Shown here one piece after another: positions 44,801 through 54,806 of a stretch of DNA of 64,000 nt. The stretch's first letter is position 1. Each line of letters starts with the position of its first letter. The notes under the pieces are model-generated. The model saw only the letters and a program-made list of their open reading frames with translations, was not told where the DNA came from and did not search any database. Source of the DNA: Rhizodiscina lignyota. Its lineage: Eukaryota > Ascomycota > Dothideomycetes > Aulographales > Rhizodiscinaceae. Location: positions 1,674,001 to 1,738,000 of the forward strand of contig ML978121.1 of assembly GCA_010015805.1 (NCBI GenBank), written 5' to 3'. The position numbers were made by a program, and so were the translations under genes.

Positions 44801-45565
44801 TGGAATTGGAGTTTCCTCGACCTCGTTGATCCAAGCTGCAATGCCCGTAGGCTTTCGTGCAGGTGTCTCTGGTGTCTTGTCTTGCTTCTTAGGACGCGTT
44901 GTTTTCTTTACTGGCGAAAGTGGAGCAAGCGGCACAATCTCTCGCTCCTCGTCTGACTTTGGCTTTACGGGCTTTCGCACCCAACCAAGTTCTGGTCCAG
45001 CCGGAGAGTCTTCTTGCGGCTCATCCTGCGGAATCTCGTCCTTCAGCTTTTTCCGCACCCAAACAGCTTCCAATTCAGGTCCTGATTCCTCCTCCTGTAC
45101 CTGTACCTGTACCTCTTCCTTTGCCTTTTTGCGAACCCACACCCCTTCGGGCTTTTCTGGAGGCGGCGGTGGCGGCGGATCGGGCTTCGGCACTTTCTTT
45201 ACCCAGTGTGCATCGCTAACGATGCGCTTCTTCGGTGCCACGGCTCTTTTCACGTCTTCATCGACCACCGGGCGCGCAGGGCTGCCTTTGGCACCGGCGA
45301 TCTTCTTCTTCGGTGACGTCTGCCTCTCGGCAGACAGTGCAGGCTTGTCATCGCTCTCAGACTCAATCGCGAGCTCATCTATAATCGCGGCAACTCCACC
45401 ACCCTCCGTCTGCCATTTTCTAATCTTGTCTTGAGTGCTCGTTTCTCCATGTGGACCAATTGGACTCCCCAGATTGAGCTTCTTTGGTGATCCATCTTTT
45501 TCGGGGCTGTTTTCTCTCGGGTTTGCGGTCGATTTGCGCCGGACTTGGACAACTGGAGCTGGCAT
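38891..45565 (-). CDS. Large Ser/Pro-rich protein with DH (RhoGEF-like) and PH-like domains
   Basis: Single long frame, 2224 aa. Residues 1-900 are disordered, basic and Ser-Pro-rich, with four spaced W-V-R/K-K motifs (Trp 121, 143, 169, 195). A Dbl-homology-type helix begins at about residue 930 (MADLMDELGSDEAKYMREL) and continues to about 1150. A PH-like domain follows (about 1180-1290, including LLICEIDGKGRWLFFPP). After another disordered stretch, a second PH-like segment lies near 1760-1905 (SIVITPGLIQAFEMS...CEALYNLINYA). The conserved C-terminus has ASVKARLYIRETNNRWRDLG. It is probably a Rho-family exchange factor or scaffold at sites of polarity. A consensus donor GTACGT near 39000 and an acceptor near 38930 suggest the true C-terminus may come from a small last intron. 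Confidence 0.8.
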   Translation of the reverse strand: MPAPVVQVRRKSTANPRENSPEKDGSPKKLNLGSPIGPHGETSTQDKIRKWQTEGGGVAAIIDELAIESESDDKPALSAERQTSPKKKIAGAKGSPARPVVDEDVKRAVAPKKRIVSDAHWVKKVPKPDPPPPPPPEKPEGVWVRKKAKEEVQVQVQEEESGPELEAVWVRKKLKDEIPQDEPQEDSPAGPELGWVRKPVKPKSDEEREIVPLAPLSPVKKTTRPKKQDKTPETPARKPTGIAAWINEVEETPIPHSQSSRKSRTSKSWDEVDGSSAPGSAKNSRYSKSGDEIGDNSTWHSRKKSRPSKSADEEERASDPRTASRRGRRQVSDMSWKAGDESLDIPKPTRKRASSPMDTRDPRERAAELVAKRHDSDHGANRRTRSVSPAAPPLPLIAPIEPLKPKRKSRRERPRSLSPPAVIPSLEKHTPERSSRKERVRSTSPPPEKHTPRRSSRRDRAFSRGKSEPLADSASPADDEGADVELRRLKRSLRERNVPDKSPADEDDEGGVERRRLQRSLKQRNFSYTPTIPSDEVSESPRNAPAAPTETPDRIRSSKKKRSERPKSSHSPSIKQQASEVQSDPLPAPSPQTVPAPVPAPAPATAPAPKVFGNRVEAWLTGTQDPFVEDGRSSSAPSKPAARSDVSSSYLASSYFTSSSFTDTVAPSDAISNAQNRAERERRRARLRTYDTRPKSKYIPEASSSPKTPETPKTPSEARDADPEIQTEYSSSASASTLKRSRARRNHSHSPVKEHIASPLRESSPQEPSDYTASTASSAPPPPQHSTSAVDDVASSVTSSSIDPPSFQPAGNEVGPRRGSFPLKRAFPTTGKRLSTIASVETFTTKAQNAAPSIAEGSEAAPTITQDENHNKAAESEAGGSNAESSAPTLKGNQTSLKRRLTKHADLMSVLSLPRTGKSIVSARSIRTNRSRLATATMADLMDELGSDEAKYMRELRTLVDGVIPVLLSCVLSKADSAVAAGLFSRSTNGKDANVTQPIVEMGVALERLKSVHRRIPQGDSDALLTWAQNAQKVYTDYVKAWRLGFQDVVVNLAPADKDAAGKGGDDTAWEDRLPQNEDGDIVNADGERVDVAFLLKRPLVRVKYLSKTLKGINILKPSDQAAKLADAYQNIVILARNRTNEERARLEDEAAANIDPTRARDLKSLAPLAGVSIDPKQFVKARDYFDMHLLHSSGQEIDCRIEILMRDETSGQKAENHAGDLLICEIDGKGRWLFFPPIQRSRVSARRGDAPDQIILMVRGVDSTAQEWRELLSLTMNDEQAVLEWIEMLGVTPVPPHLTRAKSFMTKSERPISSHAPSSTAPSSTISSSYLTVDTASTPLQKSRTPSPREIEIPIGEKAGATSKRWSKMAPESTKRSPSPVSPITPPSEEHYREPRSTKSDNSIDATPTRRRSGDKDIAQKRSDDRDGYESDSPFKSIKEAFLNLTGNGSPTLKRSKAKRLSRHYSSSPADEEPTRPSEGRRNSYQDGAPKHRQASRRGDAASSAPATPGAKSQESKGYSVWYPPSGNEESSESESEDEVKILPKKLQKPRPDLHRRASSVPTLDLPTIPKLRKASQNSVPQTPIKEGPSTESQAAVKAKEPPASAPSKLQKELPARYKRASRSPEREKLSGNPPTSPPSSPPAPPPHRASVTLPLRGSPATQLTPTPPGKKTHRRTSSPLKHEYQPSTASESASETEESASDDDSISSESELDDDDVPLGLLKKPEKPPTPPETLYSPPGGTVAPSQSASQAPYRTVPEQATKASKTIASIFAWSDKGHWESLHPDECSIVITPGLIQAFEMSAAHSLEKKEAGAASQAPSDSSVPTGRPLVGLELTPLVPLRRGTAVDISIRSPPTENSLLAKAGNNIMLRSRSPEECEALYNLINYARINNPTYIALQNARGSQAQMSWAEAMDRQNAARASSATGNSSWWQFGGSNKSKSYRANSTRAASTNAMSESSIRSSASMFSAMKRFSGGGKLFNVARSSVSWKRSSGGSTGNSDSLSGSGASTPPVGTDARKRASLGAAFAAEAENLPPGTIASVKARLYIRETNNRWRDLGQTKLNIMQPAPPPTPPTPQYRNASGAGAASTAPSSSTNSSAAHSANSAPPVMITQNSNSPRGLQTGPQKRILVQGKTKGEILLDVTLGESCFERVGRTGVAVSVWERIEAPVAARGGVAPGVVKTYMLQVRNVFDFVVRFLVGTRCYEIVGESRMTEKFRK
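44966..45205 (-). repeat. Four spaced W-V-R/K-K motifs in the large DH protein
   Basis: HWVKKV, VWVRKK, VWVRKK and GWVRKP occur at Trp 121, 143, 169 and 195 (spacing 22, 26, 26), each followed by acidic or proline-rich linker. This looks like a degenerate tandem repeat of about 26 residues. Confidence 0.75.
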
Positions 45566-46322
45566 CGGTATCCTGTTGCTTAAGAATCACTTGTTAGCCT
45601 CCCAAAGTGTCTCAGTATTGTCCGATAGCAGCGCGTTCGAATGTTTATTTACCTCTTCACCAGGCCGCAACAGCCTCTGCTCTCCAGACAATAGGAAATC
45701 CGCTGTGGCGCAACCTCCTCAAGCGTGCCAATTGCTTATCTGAAGTCATGGAAGCTTCATTAGTCGTGTCGTGAAGTGGTTGTTGTCGCGGCGCAGTCCC
45801 GGTGTTGTCTTGGACACTCCGCCGCGGGTGGTGGGTAGGCCGGCGACTTTCCCAGGCGACGACGGCAGCCAAACTAACTTGAGACGTGAATCCGGAAAGA
45901 CGTCTGGGCGCCGCGTTTGCGCTCGATGGAAAGCTGCAGGTGAAGTGTCGCTTTAGAGGATATGTAGTGCGAAGGAAGTCGGTGAATTGCATTGTAAACA
46001 AAGCTGGCTGAGCCTGCGTAAGTCGTGCCCGTGCCACCCCTGCACTATCGTAGCTCAGGATAGCTGCCGCGCCGATCTTTGGAGATAGAGTTGGCCAATC
46101 TCAAGCGACCAAACAACGCGTGCGAAAGCGCGTTTCAGACTCGTCTATCATTTATGCAGGCGTTATCAGTGCCATATAGAATGCATCACAGCCGTGGGCC
46201 TTTACAGGTATGCCATTAAGCGTATAAGCTATATATTTCAGGTATCCTATATACCTTTGCCAGCTTCTAGCCAAAGCGTCTAGCCAAAGTCCTCCCTGAC
46301 ATCTTCCACATCCACCAAAGTC
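45566..46322. other. Intergenic, promoter of the large DH protein
   Basis: About 760 bp between two minus-strand genes. Short frames on both strands near 45657-46037 are not supported. No repeat of note. Confidence 0.5.
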
Positions 46323-47079
46323 CTAATACGACCATACAGGCGGGGTGGGACCCGTGTAGTTGTGAGTTCCCATCCCGACCAACTCCACACAACCTGTACG
46401 ATTGAATTCCGGCGTCACTGCGTAGACGCTCGTCACGTTTGTATTGTACTCGTTCGGGCAAGCCATTACCCCTCCCCGGGTCGCATTTGGCGCCTTGAAG
46501 TCGAAGTATCCGCTGGGAATGTCGCAGTTGTAGAGATCATTATTCCGAGGGCAGCCGGGGAGCTGCTTCGCTGTTTGTCCTGTTGGTTTCAAGAGAGGCG
46601 TCCACGTCCATCCATAGTACTCCGGCCAAGAGCCTGGCGGGAAGGAGTGCGAATGCTGAACGGTGATCGAAATGAGGCCGTCGACGTTGACGTAGAGATC
46701 CTGACCGCCGGGAACTTCGGAGTCCTATGAATTCACGTGAGCTCACATACTGGACAGCAAGTGCCGACAAATGATTGAGCTCACATACTGGATAGAGAGT
46801 GCCGACAAACACTGTGTCCGTCCCGTTCGGGCACAGACTTGACTGGTTGCCAACAAAAGGACAGTAGGTGGATACATTGGCTTGGAACAAATTCAAGGCG
46901 CCACCCCAGTTGATTTTCAGACCGTTGAGCGTCGTGTTATGAGAAGCATATGCAGTAAGAGTGTACTGGTTCGATAGCGTATTATTCTGTGCACGAGAAA
47001 CTAGTCGATATGTGTCCTGCGCGAGTGCAAGAGGCAGGCACATCAATTGCGCAATGATTGAGGAAGAAAGAAGAATCAT
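46323..47079 (-). CDS. Secreted cell-wall/IgE-binding (phiA-like) protein
   Basis: Two exons, 47079-46789 and 46724-46323; 230 aa. A signal peptide is clear (MILLSSSIIAQLMCLPLALAQ). The mature protein has several sequons (NNT, NHT-like NTT, NVS, NQS) and ends TGPTPPVWSY. The second exon begins DSEVPGGQDLYVNVDGLIS, matching the VPGGQ-x-VYV block of Aspergillus phiA-like and IgE-binding-type secreted proteins, followed by QHSHSFPPGS and GGVMACP. Such proteins are cell-wall or culture-filtrate components with no enzymatic role assigned. The intron (46788-46725) contains a tandem copy of the exon end and splice donor, so two identical GTATGT donors are 38 nt apart; only the first keeps the reading frame. 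Confidence 0.8.
46738..46809. repeat. Tandem duplication spanning a splice donor
   Basis: 34-base copies at 46738-46771 and 46776-46809 match at 31 of 34 positions (period 38). The unit includes the last bases of exon 1 and the first bases of the intron of the secreted-protein gene. Confidence 0.9.
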
Positions 47080-47631
47080 CGTGACAGTTGGGATTGTTGT
47101 TTGCCACTGACCTGGCGGTGCTGCTGGTGAGAGGCACCTTTATATGCGCTGGCTCTAGATACATCAGGAAGGCGTAAGGCATGAAACAATACTTCGCTAT
47201 GCACAGATCGCTCGTATCAAGGACATATTCGCTCATTGTGCGAATAGGGCCATGAATGGTTGGCGAAGAAACCTGTATGGTTAATTAAGATCCCAGGCGC
47301 CTTACTAATTTTAGACTTTGGTTCGCCACTGGTCGATCGTATCGCCTTCAAGAACTTGACGTACGGACATTATTCGCAAGGAGCCTCAGAAGAACATCAA
47401 ACGTGCCGAAGTTTTACGACCTTGTGGAACATGTTAGGTCAAAATTACAGCAAGATCGAATGTGCATTTCAGCTGCTTTAGGCTTTCGGGTATCCGACAT
47501 TACGCAGAATACGACAGAACGCTCAAAATGTCCTGAAATGTAGGTACCACCACGTACACAGCTGCAGGCACCCTGAATCGCGAGGCGGCTGTAGCTGTTC
47601 AAATACTCGGCGAATTCGAATTCTTCGCGTG
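47080..47631. other. Intergenic, promoter of the secreted protein
   Basis: 552 bp between two minus-strand genes. No supported gene or repeat. Confidence 0.5.
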
Positions 47632-48520
47632 CTACCGTCGTGCAAGACCTCCGCGCCCTCTGCCTCTGCCGAATCTCACACTCGGCGGTACGAATTTGAG
47701 CGACGACATAGACTTCGTGATCTCCTCCATCTCGGCGTCGACTTTGAAACCTTCCACGTTACTTGTACCTGCAGTTGAAGTTTGCTTGTCGTTCTCAGAG
47801 CCAGTGGTGGTCGGTGCTGCCGCCGATTCGGTGTCGATTTCCATGGCTGTTGGAGGCAGCTGCTGTTCTTTTCCAGGCCCAGATTTTCGCGCTCTGGAAA
47901 TTGAGGCACTCCCTCCGGCAGACGCTCTCCTTCGATGGTCGGTCCTTAACATCGTTTTTCGTTTATCGATACCGTCATTGACGATAAAGAAGTCATAGTT
48001 CTTTGGGAATTGGTGTTTGATGATAGCGTGTTGCCTTCTACTGTTCGGCGTTGAACAGACTTTCTCGCAGTCTTCGACAAAACACCTATACTGAACGTAA
48101 CACTTAGTATGTTAATGTGGTCTTGAAGGGCAGACTTACGGTCTTCTCCTCTCTCGCCCTCCGCGCGTCCATTAGTGAGTCATGATTGTCCTCTATGTGA
48201 AGGCCTAGGTAGTGCTCCGATGGAAAATTCTTCCTGCATTCCAGACACCTATTCACATGAAATTTCTGATAGTGAACGTCATAGGCATCGTAGCTATCGA
48301 ATTTGAGAGGTTCGTGGGGTGGGAGAGAGCATTTTATCACAACTTCATATCGATCTTGCACTTCCCCAGAACCCAGATGCGTGTATTTTGCCGTGTGAGA
48401 TTGCTCTTCCACTGTGGATGGAGTCAATGGCCCAGTTGAGCTGCTTTCTCCAGGAGAAAGTGGGCTCTGGCTGCTCAGAGAGGCTGCAGAAGTGGATTCT
48501 GTTCGCTGGCGCTTGACCAT
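47632..48520 (-). CDS. ZNF511-like C2H2 zinc-finger protein
   Basis: Two exons, 48520-48140 and 48090-47632; 279 aa. The start at 48520 (MVKRQRTESTS) is the first true ATG in frame. A Ser/Pro-rich N-terminus leads to HVNRCLECRKNFPSEHYLGLH, a C2H2 finger ending IEDNH. After a linker (DSLMDARRAREEKT) and the exon junction comes a second finger, YRCFVEDCEKVCSTPNSRRQH, ending AIIKH, then QFPKNYDFF. This order and spacing is that of the conserved eukaryotic ZNF511 family, whose molecular role is not firmly known. The C-terminus is low-complexity and ends in an RG-rich tail (RFGRGRGRGGLARR) typical of RNA binding. It is divergent from the EST1/SMG7-like gene across 479 bp. Confidence 0.88.
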
Positions 48521-48999
48521 TGGCAAGTTTGATATTGGTGATGCTTTGATGAGCCAGGCGACGAATCTGTTTAAAACTCCAAATGGCTTCGGCGACAAAA
48601 CAAGCCTTGGATGATGAACATGAACGATTCAAAATTGTGTTAGTTTTTGTGAACTGTTAAACGAACATATGGGTGACGTTGATTGGGTGTCTGGATTTCG
48701 CTCCTGTATATAGCTAATGCGCTAGCCTGATTAGGGATAGCCGGTTATCGACCGCAACAACATCAAATAAGCCGCACTGTAATGGTTGATCGTGAACGTC
48801 TTCCATTGCCCCACAGTACCTAAAGTTGCTCTCGAACACTCTTCTAGTTCTTTTCCTCCTTCCTAAGGAGATCCATCGACTGCCATCAATGGATTGCAAC
48901 ACGAAGTCGGACGACGCGAATTACGACTCCCACCTCTGACCTCGCTGCTGACCGAGGGGTCGTCAATGTCCTCTCTCCACACCACCCATCCTCCTAGGA
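48521..48999. promoter_or_regulatory. Divergent promoter of ZNF511-like and EST1/SMG7-like genes
   Basis: Bounded by two starts on opposite strands. In-frame codons continue upstream of the zinc-finger ATG but lack another ATG. No clear known motif seen. Confidence 0.5.
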
Positions 49000-51873
49000 A
49001 TGGCAACATCTTTTGAAGATGCGCTCCAGTATGTATTCATAAAATTGCCGGATCTGCTGTTCCTGACACAGCCTTAGGCGCTTCCAAACCATCGACGCAA
49101 GCCTTGCGGAACTATTCGCGACTCCAGAATCTCCCCATGCACATATCGCCACTACACTGAGCGAGTGAGTTCCGGGCCACCCTATTACGGCGCATTCGTT
49201 GACTCGTTTATCAGATACCGCCATGCTGGTCGCTCAGTTACCTACGCGAACTTCCACGAAGCGATTCGATTGAACGTGGAGGAACAAGTATGGCAGGCCC
49301 ACACCAAAGCCAACTCTCGTTACCGGAAGGATTTACAAGAGGTCGGTGGAAACTGAGTTATTGTGTTGAACTCACAGTGCTCACCCATTGCAGTTGAAAA
49401 GGAGGCCCCAGAACAGTGCTGTAGAAATACGCAAACTGTCCAAGGACTACCAAACCTTCCTCAAGTCTGCCCAGCGCTTTTATCGCTCAAACATCTGTGA
49501 GTTAGATATGCAGTACCACGGCGGCATTCCGGAGTTGCGCAAAGCTGCACGTAAAATGGATCCTGATGGTATGTTCTGTTACCGACTGAAGCGAAATCTA
49601 CTAACGTCCCTGGAGAAGCAGGATCAGGCTCAAGCAGTGGCAATCCGCCAGACGCAGATACTTGCAGGAAACTGGTCTTATCATGCTATCACTCTCTGAA
49701 TCACTTGGGTGACCTGTCTCGATATCGAGAAGCAGAAGCCAAGAAGGACCATCCAGACTGGCGTCCTGCGATTGGGTACTACAACCTTGCGATTGAAATT
49801 TACCCCTTTTCCGGCGTCTCTTACCATCAGCGAGCAATCATTGCACTTGCAGACTCCCATCACCTACGGACAGTGTACTATCTTTATCGTTCTCAGACGG
49901 TACATGATCCGTATGCTCTCGGGCCTCAAAATCTTGAGATAGAGTTCAAGAAGATCACGACGGCTTGGGAGAAAGGCGAGCCTATTAAGCAAGGACCATC
50001 GCGAGACGGCAACGCCTCAACTCATACCCTCGTCACGTGGTTTGTACGATTGCATAGCAAATGCCGCCTGGGTGAGGATTTTGCGGGCCACCGTGAACTC
50101 GAGGATGAGGTGCTTGGTCAGCTGGCTCAAGCAATCAAGCAGCAGTCACTCGATGATTTATTTCGACGATTGGTTCTGACCAACATCTCCGCTGAGTGGT
50201 ACACAGTGCAAAGGACGCAAGGTTTGTTTCTTCCTCCAGAATCTGCTCTAACTGTAGATTCCCTAACTGTTAAAATAGGGGATAAAACATCTACTGAGGT
50301 CATCAAGGCTTATCAGTTCTATCTTCGACTTAATATTCGCACTTTCACTACACTCCTCCAAGTCCTGCTAGACGAGCTCGAACTGCCTGTTAATGCTCGT
50401 AGCGATGACAAGCTTCCTGAAGTCAGTGTGATCGCTCGGCGTGCGCTCCCTGCTGTCAGACTGTACAGCTATTGGCTTTCTGAACAGGTTCAGGTGCTCT
50501 CAGCAAAAGTGGCATCACCATCAATTCGACAGCGTCTAGAGGAGATGTGGCGAGTGTACGGCGCGGTTCTCACCAAAGGAGTATCAACCATTCTTGATGG
50601 AGGTCTTCCTAACATCGACTACCTTTTTGAAGAGGACGCAGATATTATTGGTTTCCTTCCACTTGCCTCTGAAAGGACTCATAAGGCTTGGTACTCTAAG
50701 CAAGGAAATCTCAAACCTAGATTCAGCGACGAAGGCGTTGAGCTGCACCATCCGACAACAGAAGCTTTGATCAGACTGAAGGATTTAGTCCTTGGCGGAG
50801 TTGAACTTATATCGAAGGCACCTGGTGATCCCGAGCTGGAGGTGAGCCGTCCGTATCTTTGCATCACATACGTGATTGACCAGTTACAGCGAGTCCCTTT
50901 GGTGTATGATAAATATCGCTTCCACTACAAACCCGACTACGACCTAACCAAGAGCCTCGGGGGAGGCGCTCAGAAAGAGGCAAGTATGAAGAATGCCGAC
51001 ACCACAATGGAGGTTATGGAGAACGTTCCGCAGCCAGCCGAAAAGGTGACTGCCGCTCCTGTTCGTCAATTGAATGACCCGCTTGCTCGGACAACATCGA
51101 GAACTACGTCGGACTCCACGTCAGTCACAAAGGAGGTCTCGATGAATCACATGGTGGATACTCTTGTCAGAGACGACGAGGGTCTCGACCCTGTGCCCGA
51201 AGAAGAGCACAATCTTCCACTAACGCCACCTGCTAATTTCGACAACGTACCTATGGTTCGAAACGCTTCAAATACCATCACTCCTCTGACAGCCAGCGAT
51301 CTTGTGCAGCAAGTCCAAAACTGGGGCCAGTCAAAAAGCTCTCCCAACCCAGTTTATGCCCCTCAAGGCTCGACCATGTCGCCGTTTCTCAAGAACACAC
51401 CTTCGCCGCGACAACATCCCGACCCGTGGACACGTGCTCCTCCCAACTCTGGACCATCATCTCCATATCAGGCTGTTGCGCCATACTCAGTAAGATCTCC
51501 CGTGGCGAATGCCGTGACACCCAGTAACTCCTTGCACATTCGTGGGACTTCTCTGCAGCCTCTTCGGACAGACATGTACAATGAAACCTTGTCTACATCT
51601 CGTCCCTCCACGGCACGAACGATCACGCCTACGCTTCCTCGCTCGAACCAGTTCGAGGAGATTCGCCAGGTATGGGGCGTGACTCCCAACGTACCGACGG
51701 CAGAATGGGTGCGTATGCGACAGCCAAGATATGGAGAGCCGGGAGCGAATGCTATGAACAGCTCGATGCTATTCGGAAATGCTGGTGGCCCGTGGAGTGC
51801 GGGTCCTAGCAGGAGCAGTACCGACCAGGAACATGCGTGGAGTCCAATGAACGGCCAGGGAGGTAAAGGTTGA
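49000..51873 (+). CDS. EST1/SMG7-like telomerase-associated or nonsense-mediated-decay factor
   Basis: Five exons: 49000-49028, 49078-49164, 49215-49341, 49394-49568, 49622-51873; 889 aa with consistent phases. The N-terminal 14-3-3-like/TPR region includes VWQAHTKANSRYRKDL, LSKDYQTFLKSAQRFYR and LVLSCYHSLNHLGDLSRYRE. The hallmark of the EST1 DNA/RNA-binding domain follows (about residues 190-230): AIGYYNLAIEIYPFSGVSYH, AIIALADSHHLRTVYYLYRS. The C-terminal 300 residues are disordered and Pro/Ser-rich, without a PIN nuclease domain, so it resembles SMG7/EBS1 more than SMG6. Such proteins bind phosphorylated Upf1 or telomerase RNA complexes. The first exon encodes only MATSFEDALQ, supported by a good GTATGT donor. 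Confidence 0.9.
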
Positions 51874-52323
51874 AGTTCGGCATACGCCTTGACTCCACCA
51901 CTCATGCCCCAGTCATTTGCCTCTCCCACAAGGTCATACGTTGGAACTAGGCGAGTTAGTCACGTCGAATAATAATTCTCGAAGGGAGGTGGAAGCCCCG
52001 TCGTGTTCGACGGTCGGATCGCCCAGAACGCCACACGCTGGCTGGAAGTAGAGCCGCTCGCTATAACACGCATCACCAGAATGGCATATTTGCAAAAGGA
52101 GATTCAGAATGTGAAAGGGGAGACGAACGGAAGTGGAACCAGATTGAAATTCAATAAGTCTTTGTTTATCCTTCTTTCGTCGCTCAGATTGCTACTTGAA
52201 CCAGGGACACAGGGGAGGGTGTAATTCAGGAACTAGTTTAGAAACCACCAAAATTTTCGGAATGAAAGAAGAGTTCGATTTAAATGCGTGAATTCGGAGT
52301 CTAATTAATATTGTAACCTCAAA
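51874..52323. other. Intergenic between convergent genes
   Basis: 450 bp, probably both 3' untranslated regions. Nothing further seen. Confidence 0.5.
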
Positions 52324-54186
52324 CTAGATAAGACGATCCCTGGGCCTGTCGCTGGGGTTGGAGAGATCTGCTGGCGTAGATACCTCCATCTCACTCACTC
52401 CATGATCTGCAGGCAACTCGTTCATCTCTGTATCAAGTTCCTGCGGAGAAAGTGGGCGATTCAGCACTCCGGAACCCGCCAATTCTGGTTTCTCGTACAT
52501 GGCAGCCTCATCTGGTGGTACACGGTTCCGCCTTCGAAGAAGGTAGCATGCAACACCTGCTATTAAAGCAAGGCCTGCAACTCCTCCTACGACCCCTCCA
52601 GCAATAGCGCCGGCTTGATTGGATGACGAGGGAGATGCTACCGAGGAGGCAGATGAAGAGGGAGATGAAGATGGCGTTGCACTTGAACTCGGTGCTGCCG
52701 CTCGCTTTGAGAAGATTGACTTCAAGTCTGTAGACTTCCAGCCAACTTCTGGCTCCGTAAGAGTCGCTTTTCCGCTACTGTCGCCGCCGATGACATCAGT
52801 GATTATACGAGGCACCGTATACGTTAAAGAAGCATCGATGGAATTTTTCCGAGTATACGTAGTCGTATCCAAGATCCTGAGTGGAGGTGACTTCGTTGCG
52901 CAGGTCACGTCGTCCCCAGACAAGTTATTTCTCGGATCTTTTGGTACCGTTCCTCCGAAAGCAATCATTTGAGAGTTCCTGTAGGTGGCGCATCTCTGAT
53001 TCATTCGCCCGATTCTAGCGTTCGGCGCTGTTTGATTAGCGTTTTGCTCTGCAACTTTAATCCAACGGAATGCAGGCACAGTGAGGACCCAGACATCGTT
53101 GTACCTCATGCTCGAGTTCCACTGGAAGCCGCCGTTAATGGTTATTTGGAAGGAGGAGAGGTCGGGAGCGGCAGACACCGCAGCACAGAGTTGGCGACGA
53201 GTTCCTGGCATGCTTCCAGAGGCGCTTGTCGCTAGTTGAACCTGCCAACTAGATGATGCTATGTCGAAGACCGAGATCTGCGACATCGGCATATCTTGTC
53301 CCTGTGGGAACGAATTTAACTGTATCATGCTGTCAGAACTTGGTTACCGACATCAGGATTGTAAACCCTCACGTCAAAGCCGCCCATGACCAACAACACG
53401 CCTTTTTCGCCTACGGGGACATACACCATCTCTGCTTCAGCAACAGAAGGTCCTGGTATACCCTCTAAGACACCTCCCCCAGATACATTCGTCCAGGTCA
53501 ACTGAGCTGGATTTGAATGGTCAAATATAATCAGTCCAGCCAGGCCAGCTCCAAAGCCGAACGATAGCCCTAGCTCCGGCAGGTTGACAGACATCTCAGC
53601 CCCCTCACCTTCGGGGAAGTGAACACCATTGGCATTTACAGTAGAGGAACTCCAAGTACTGGTGCTTGTATTAAACGTCGACAGTGTGTTGGACGCTGTG
53701 GTTGGGGTGAAGAGAGTATCGTTGGAACTCCAGAGCAGAGGGATGCGATTGAGCGCCGCTCCCTTTACCTCGCTCTCAGTTTGCGAAGGGAGTCCATATT
53801 GCTGAAGAACACTGGCCGGGACGTACGAATTCACTGGTGTACTGCTGTTGAGAACAAGAGACCAAAGATTTGAAACTGTCTATCATCAGTGTTGACGATA
53901 AATGTATATTCGAGCAAGGCTGACATCGAGTGTTCTGGTCGCCGCCTGCGAAAGTGTAAGTTCCGTATGTAAAGTACAGGTGATCGTCAACGAGTGCGAC
54001 TGTGTCTTATGAGCTCATAGCCTTCAAAGATTCTTGCATTTACTTGCTCCTGTGACCGTTCACGAAACAGAGGTCGCCAGTGATGGTGGCTCGATTCGAC
54101 AGTTGCTCGACCGCAGCAAATCTCCCTGGAGAACAATGAACAAGAGAGATGGATGCGAGAATTGAGAGAAAGACGACGAAGTGCAT
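52324..54186 (-). CDS. Kelch-repeat transmembrane glycoprotein
   Basis: Four exons: 54186-54057, 54005-53925, 53875-53373, 53319-52324; 569 aa, phases consistent. A signal peptide (MHFVVFLSILASISLVHCSP) opens the protein. Kelch/galactose-oxidase-like blades are visible: DHLYFTYGTYTFAGGDQNT, MVYVPVGEKGVLLVMGGFD, FQITINGGFQWNSSMRYNDVWVLTV and NSQMIAFGGTV. A Ser-rich stalk (PSSSATPSSSPSSSASS) leads to one membrane span (AGAIAGGVVGGVAGLALIAG...) and a basic stop-transfer RRRNR. The cytosolic tail is acidic with YEKPEL and ends DRPRDRLI. The layout of extracellular propeller, stalk, membrane span and tail is common in fungal surface proteins; ligand unknown. It is a likely cell-surface or wall-sensing protein. 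Confidence 0.88.
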
Positions 54187-54806
54187 CTTCCGTTGCACGA
54201 TGGAAACATTTGAGGCGATAATAAGAATCACAATGGGGAGGGTTACAGCCGCAAAGACTGTTTAGTATACATACCTTTATTACCTGAGGCTTGCAGGCTG
54301 TGTCGAAGGAGCGCGCTGCATATTGCTACCTATTGATGGTGCGGATCCCTACCGCATGTGCTTTGCAAAACAGGGCTTAGGTCGATGCTTGCTCAAGACT
54401 CTCACTCTCGACGAAGAGAAATGAGAAATGAACTGCCATGAAGTTCGGCGACATTCAACGCAATTCAGCGCCTCCCCCTAACTCGAGCTGTGGAGAGGTA
54501 CCCACTACCTCTACATTGCGATTGATCTATTGGTCGAGAGGCATCTGTGCACAGCCACCCGTTTTTAGCGCAAAGCGAATGTCGCCGAAAGCGAATTTCC
54601 TGGTAGGTAAAGCGGTCTTTGAGGACTAGCCTCTCATGTTGAATACAGAGTTGCCAACTCTCTAAAAGGTATCCCTACTTTTGTTTCCGTTGAACTCCAA
54701 AGCCATGCATCTCGTGGCGGATGTCGTTGAGGGCATCTTCCCGTTCATTCATCATCATCGTCCTCGGCATCCACGAGTCTACTTAATTTAAGAAACCGTG
54801 ATCTAC
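54187..54806. other. Intergenic, promoter of the kelch gene
   Basis: 620 bp. Its right end may contain a last exon of the adenosine kinase gene (see that entry). No other gene seen. Confidence 0.5.

Noticed and set aside
44490-45434. 314-codon open frame antisense to the large DH-domain gene
   Set aside because: It mirrors the codon bias of the real gene, is Ser/Phe-rich low complexity, and has no family.
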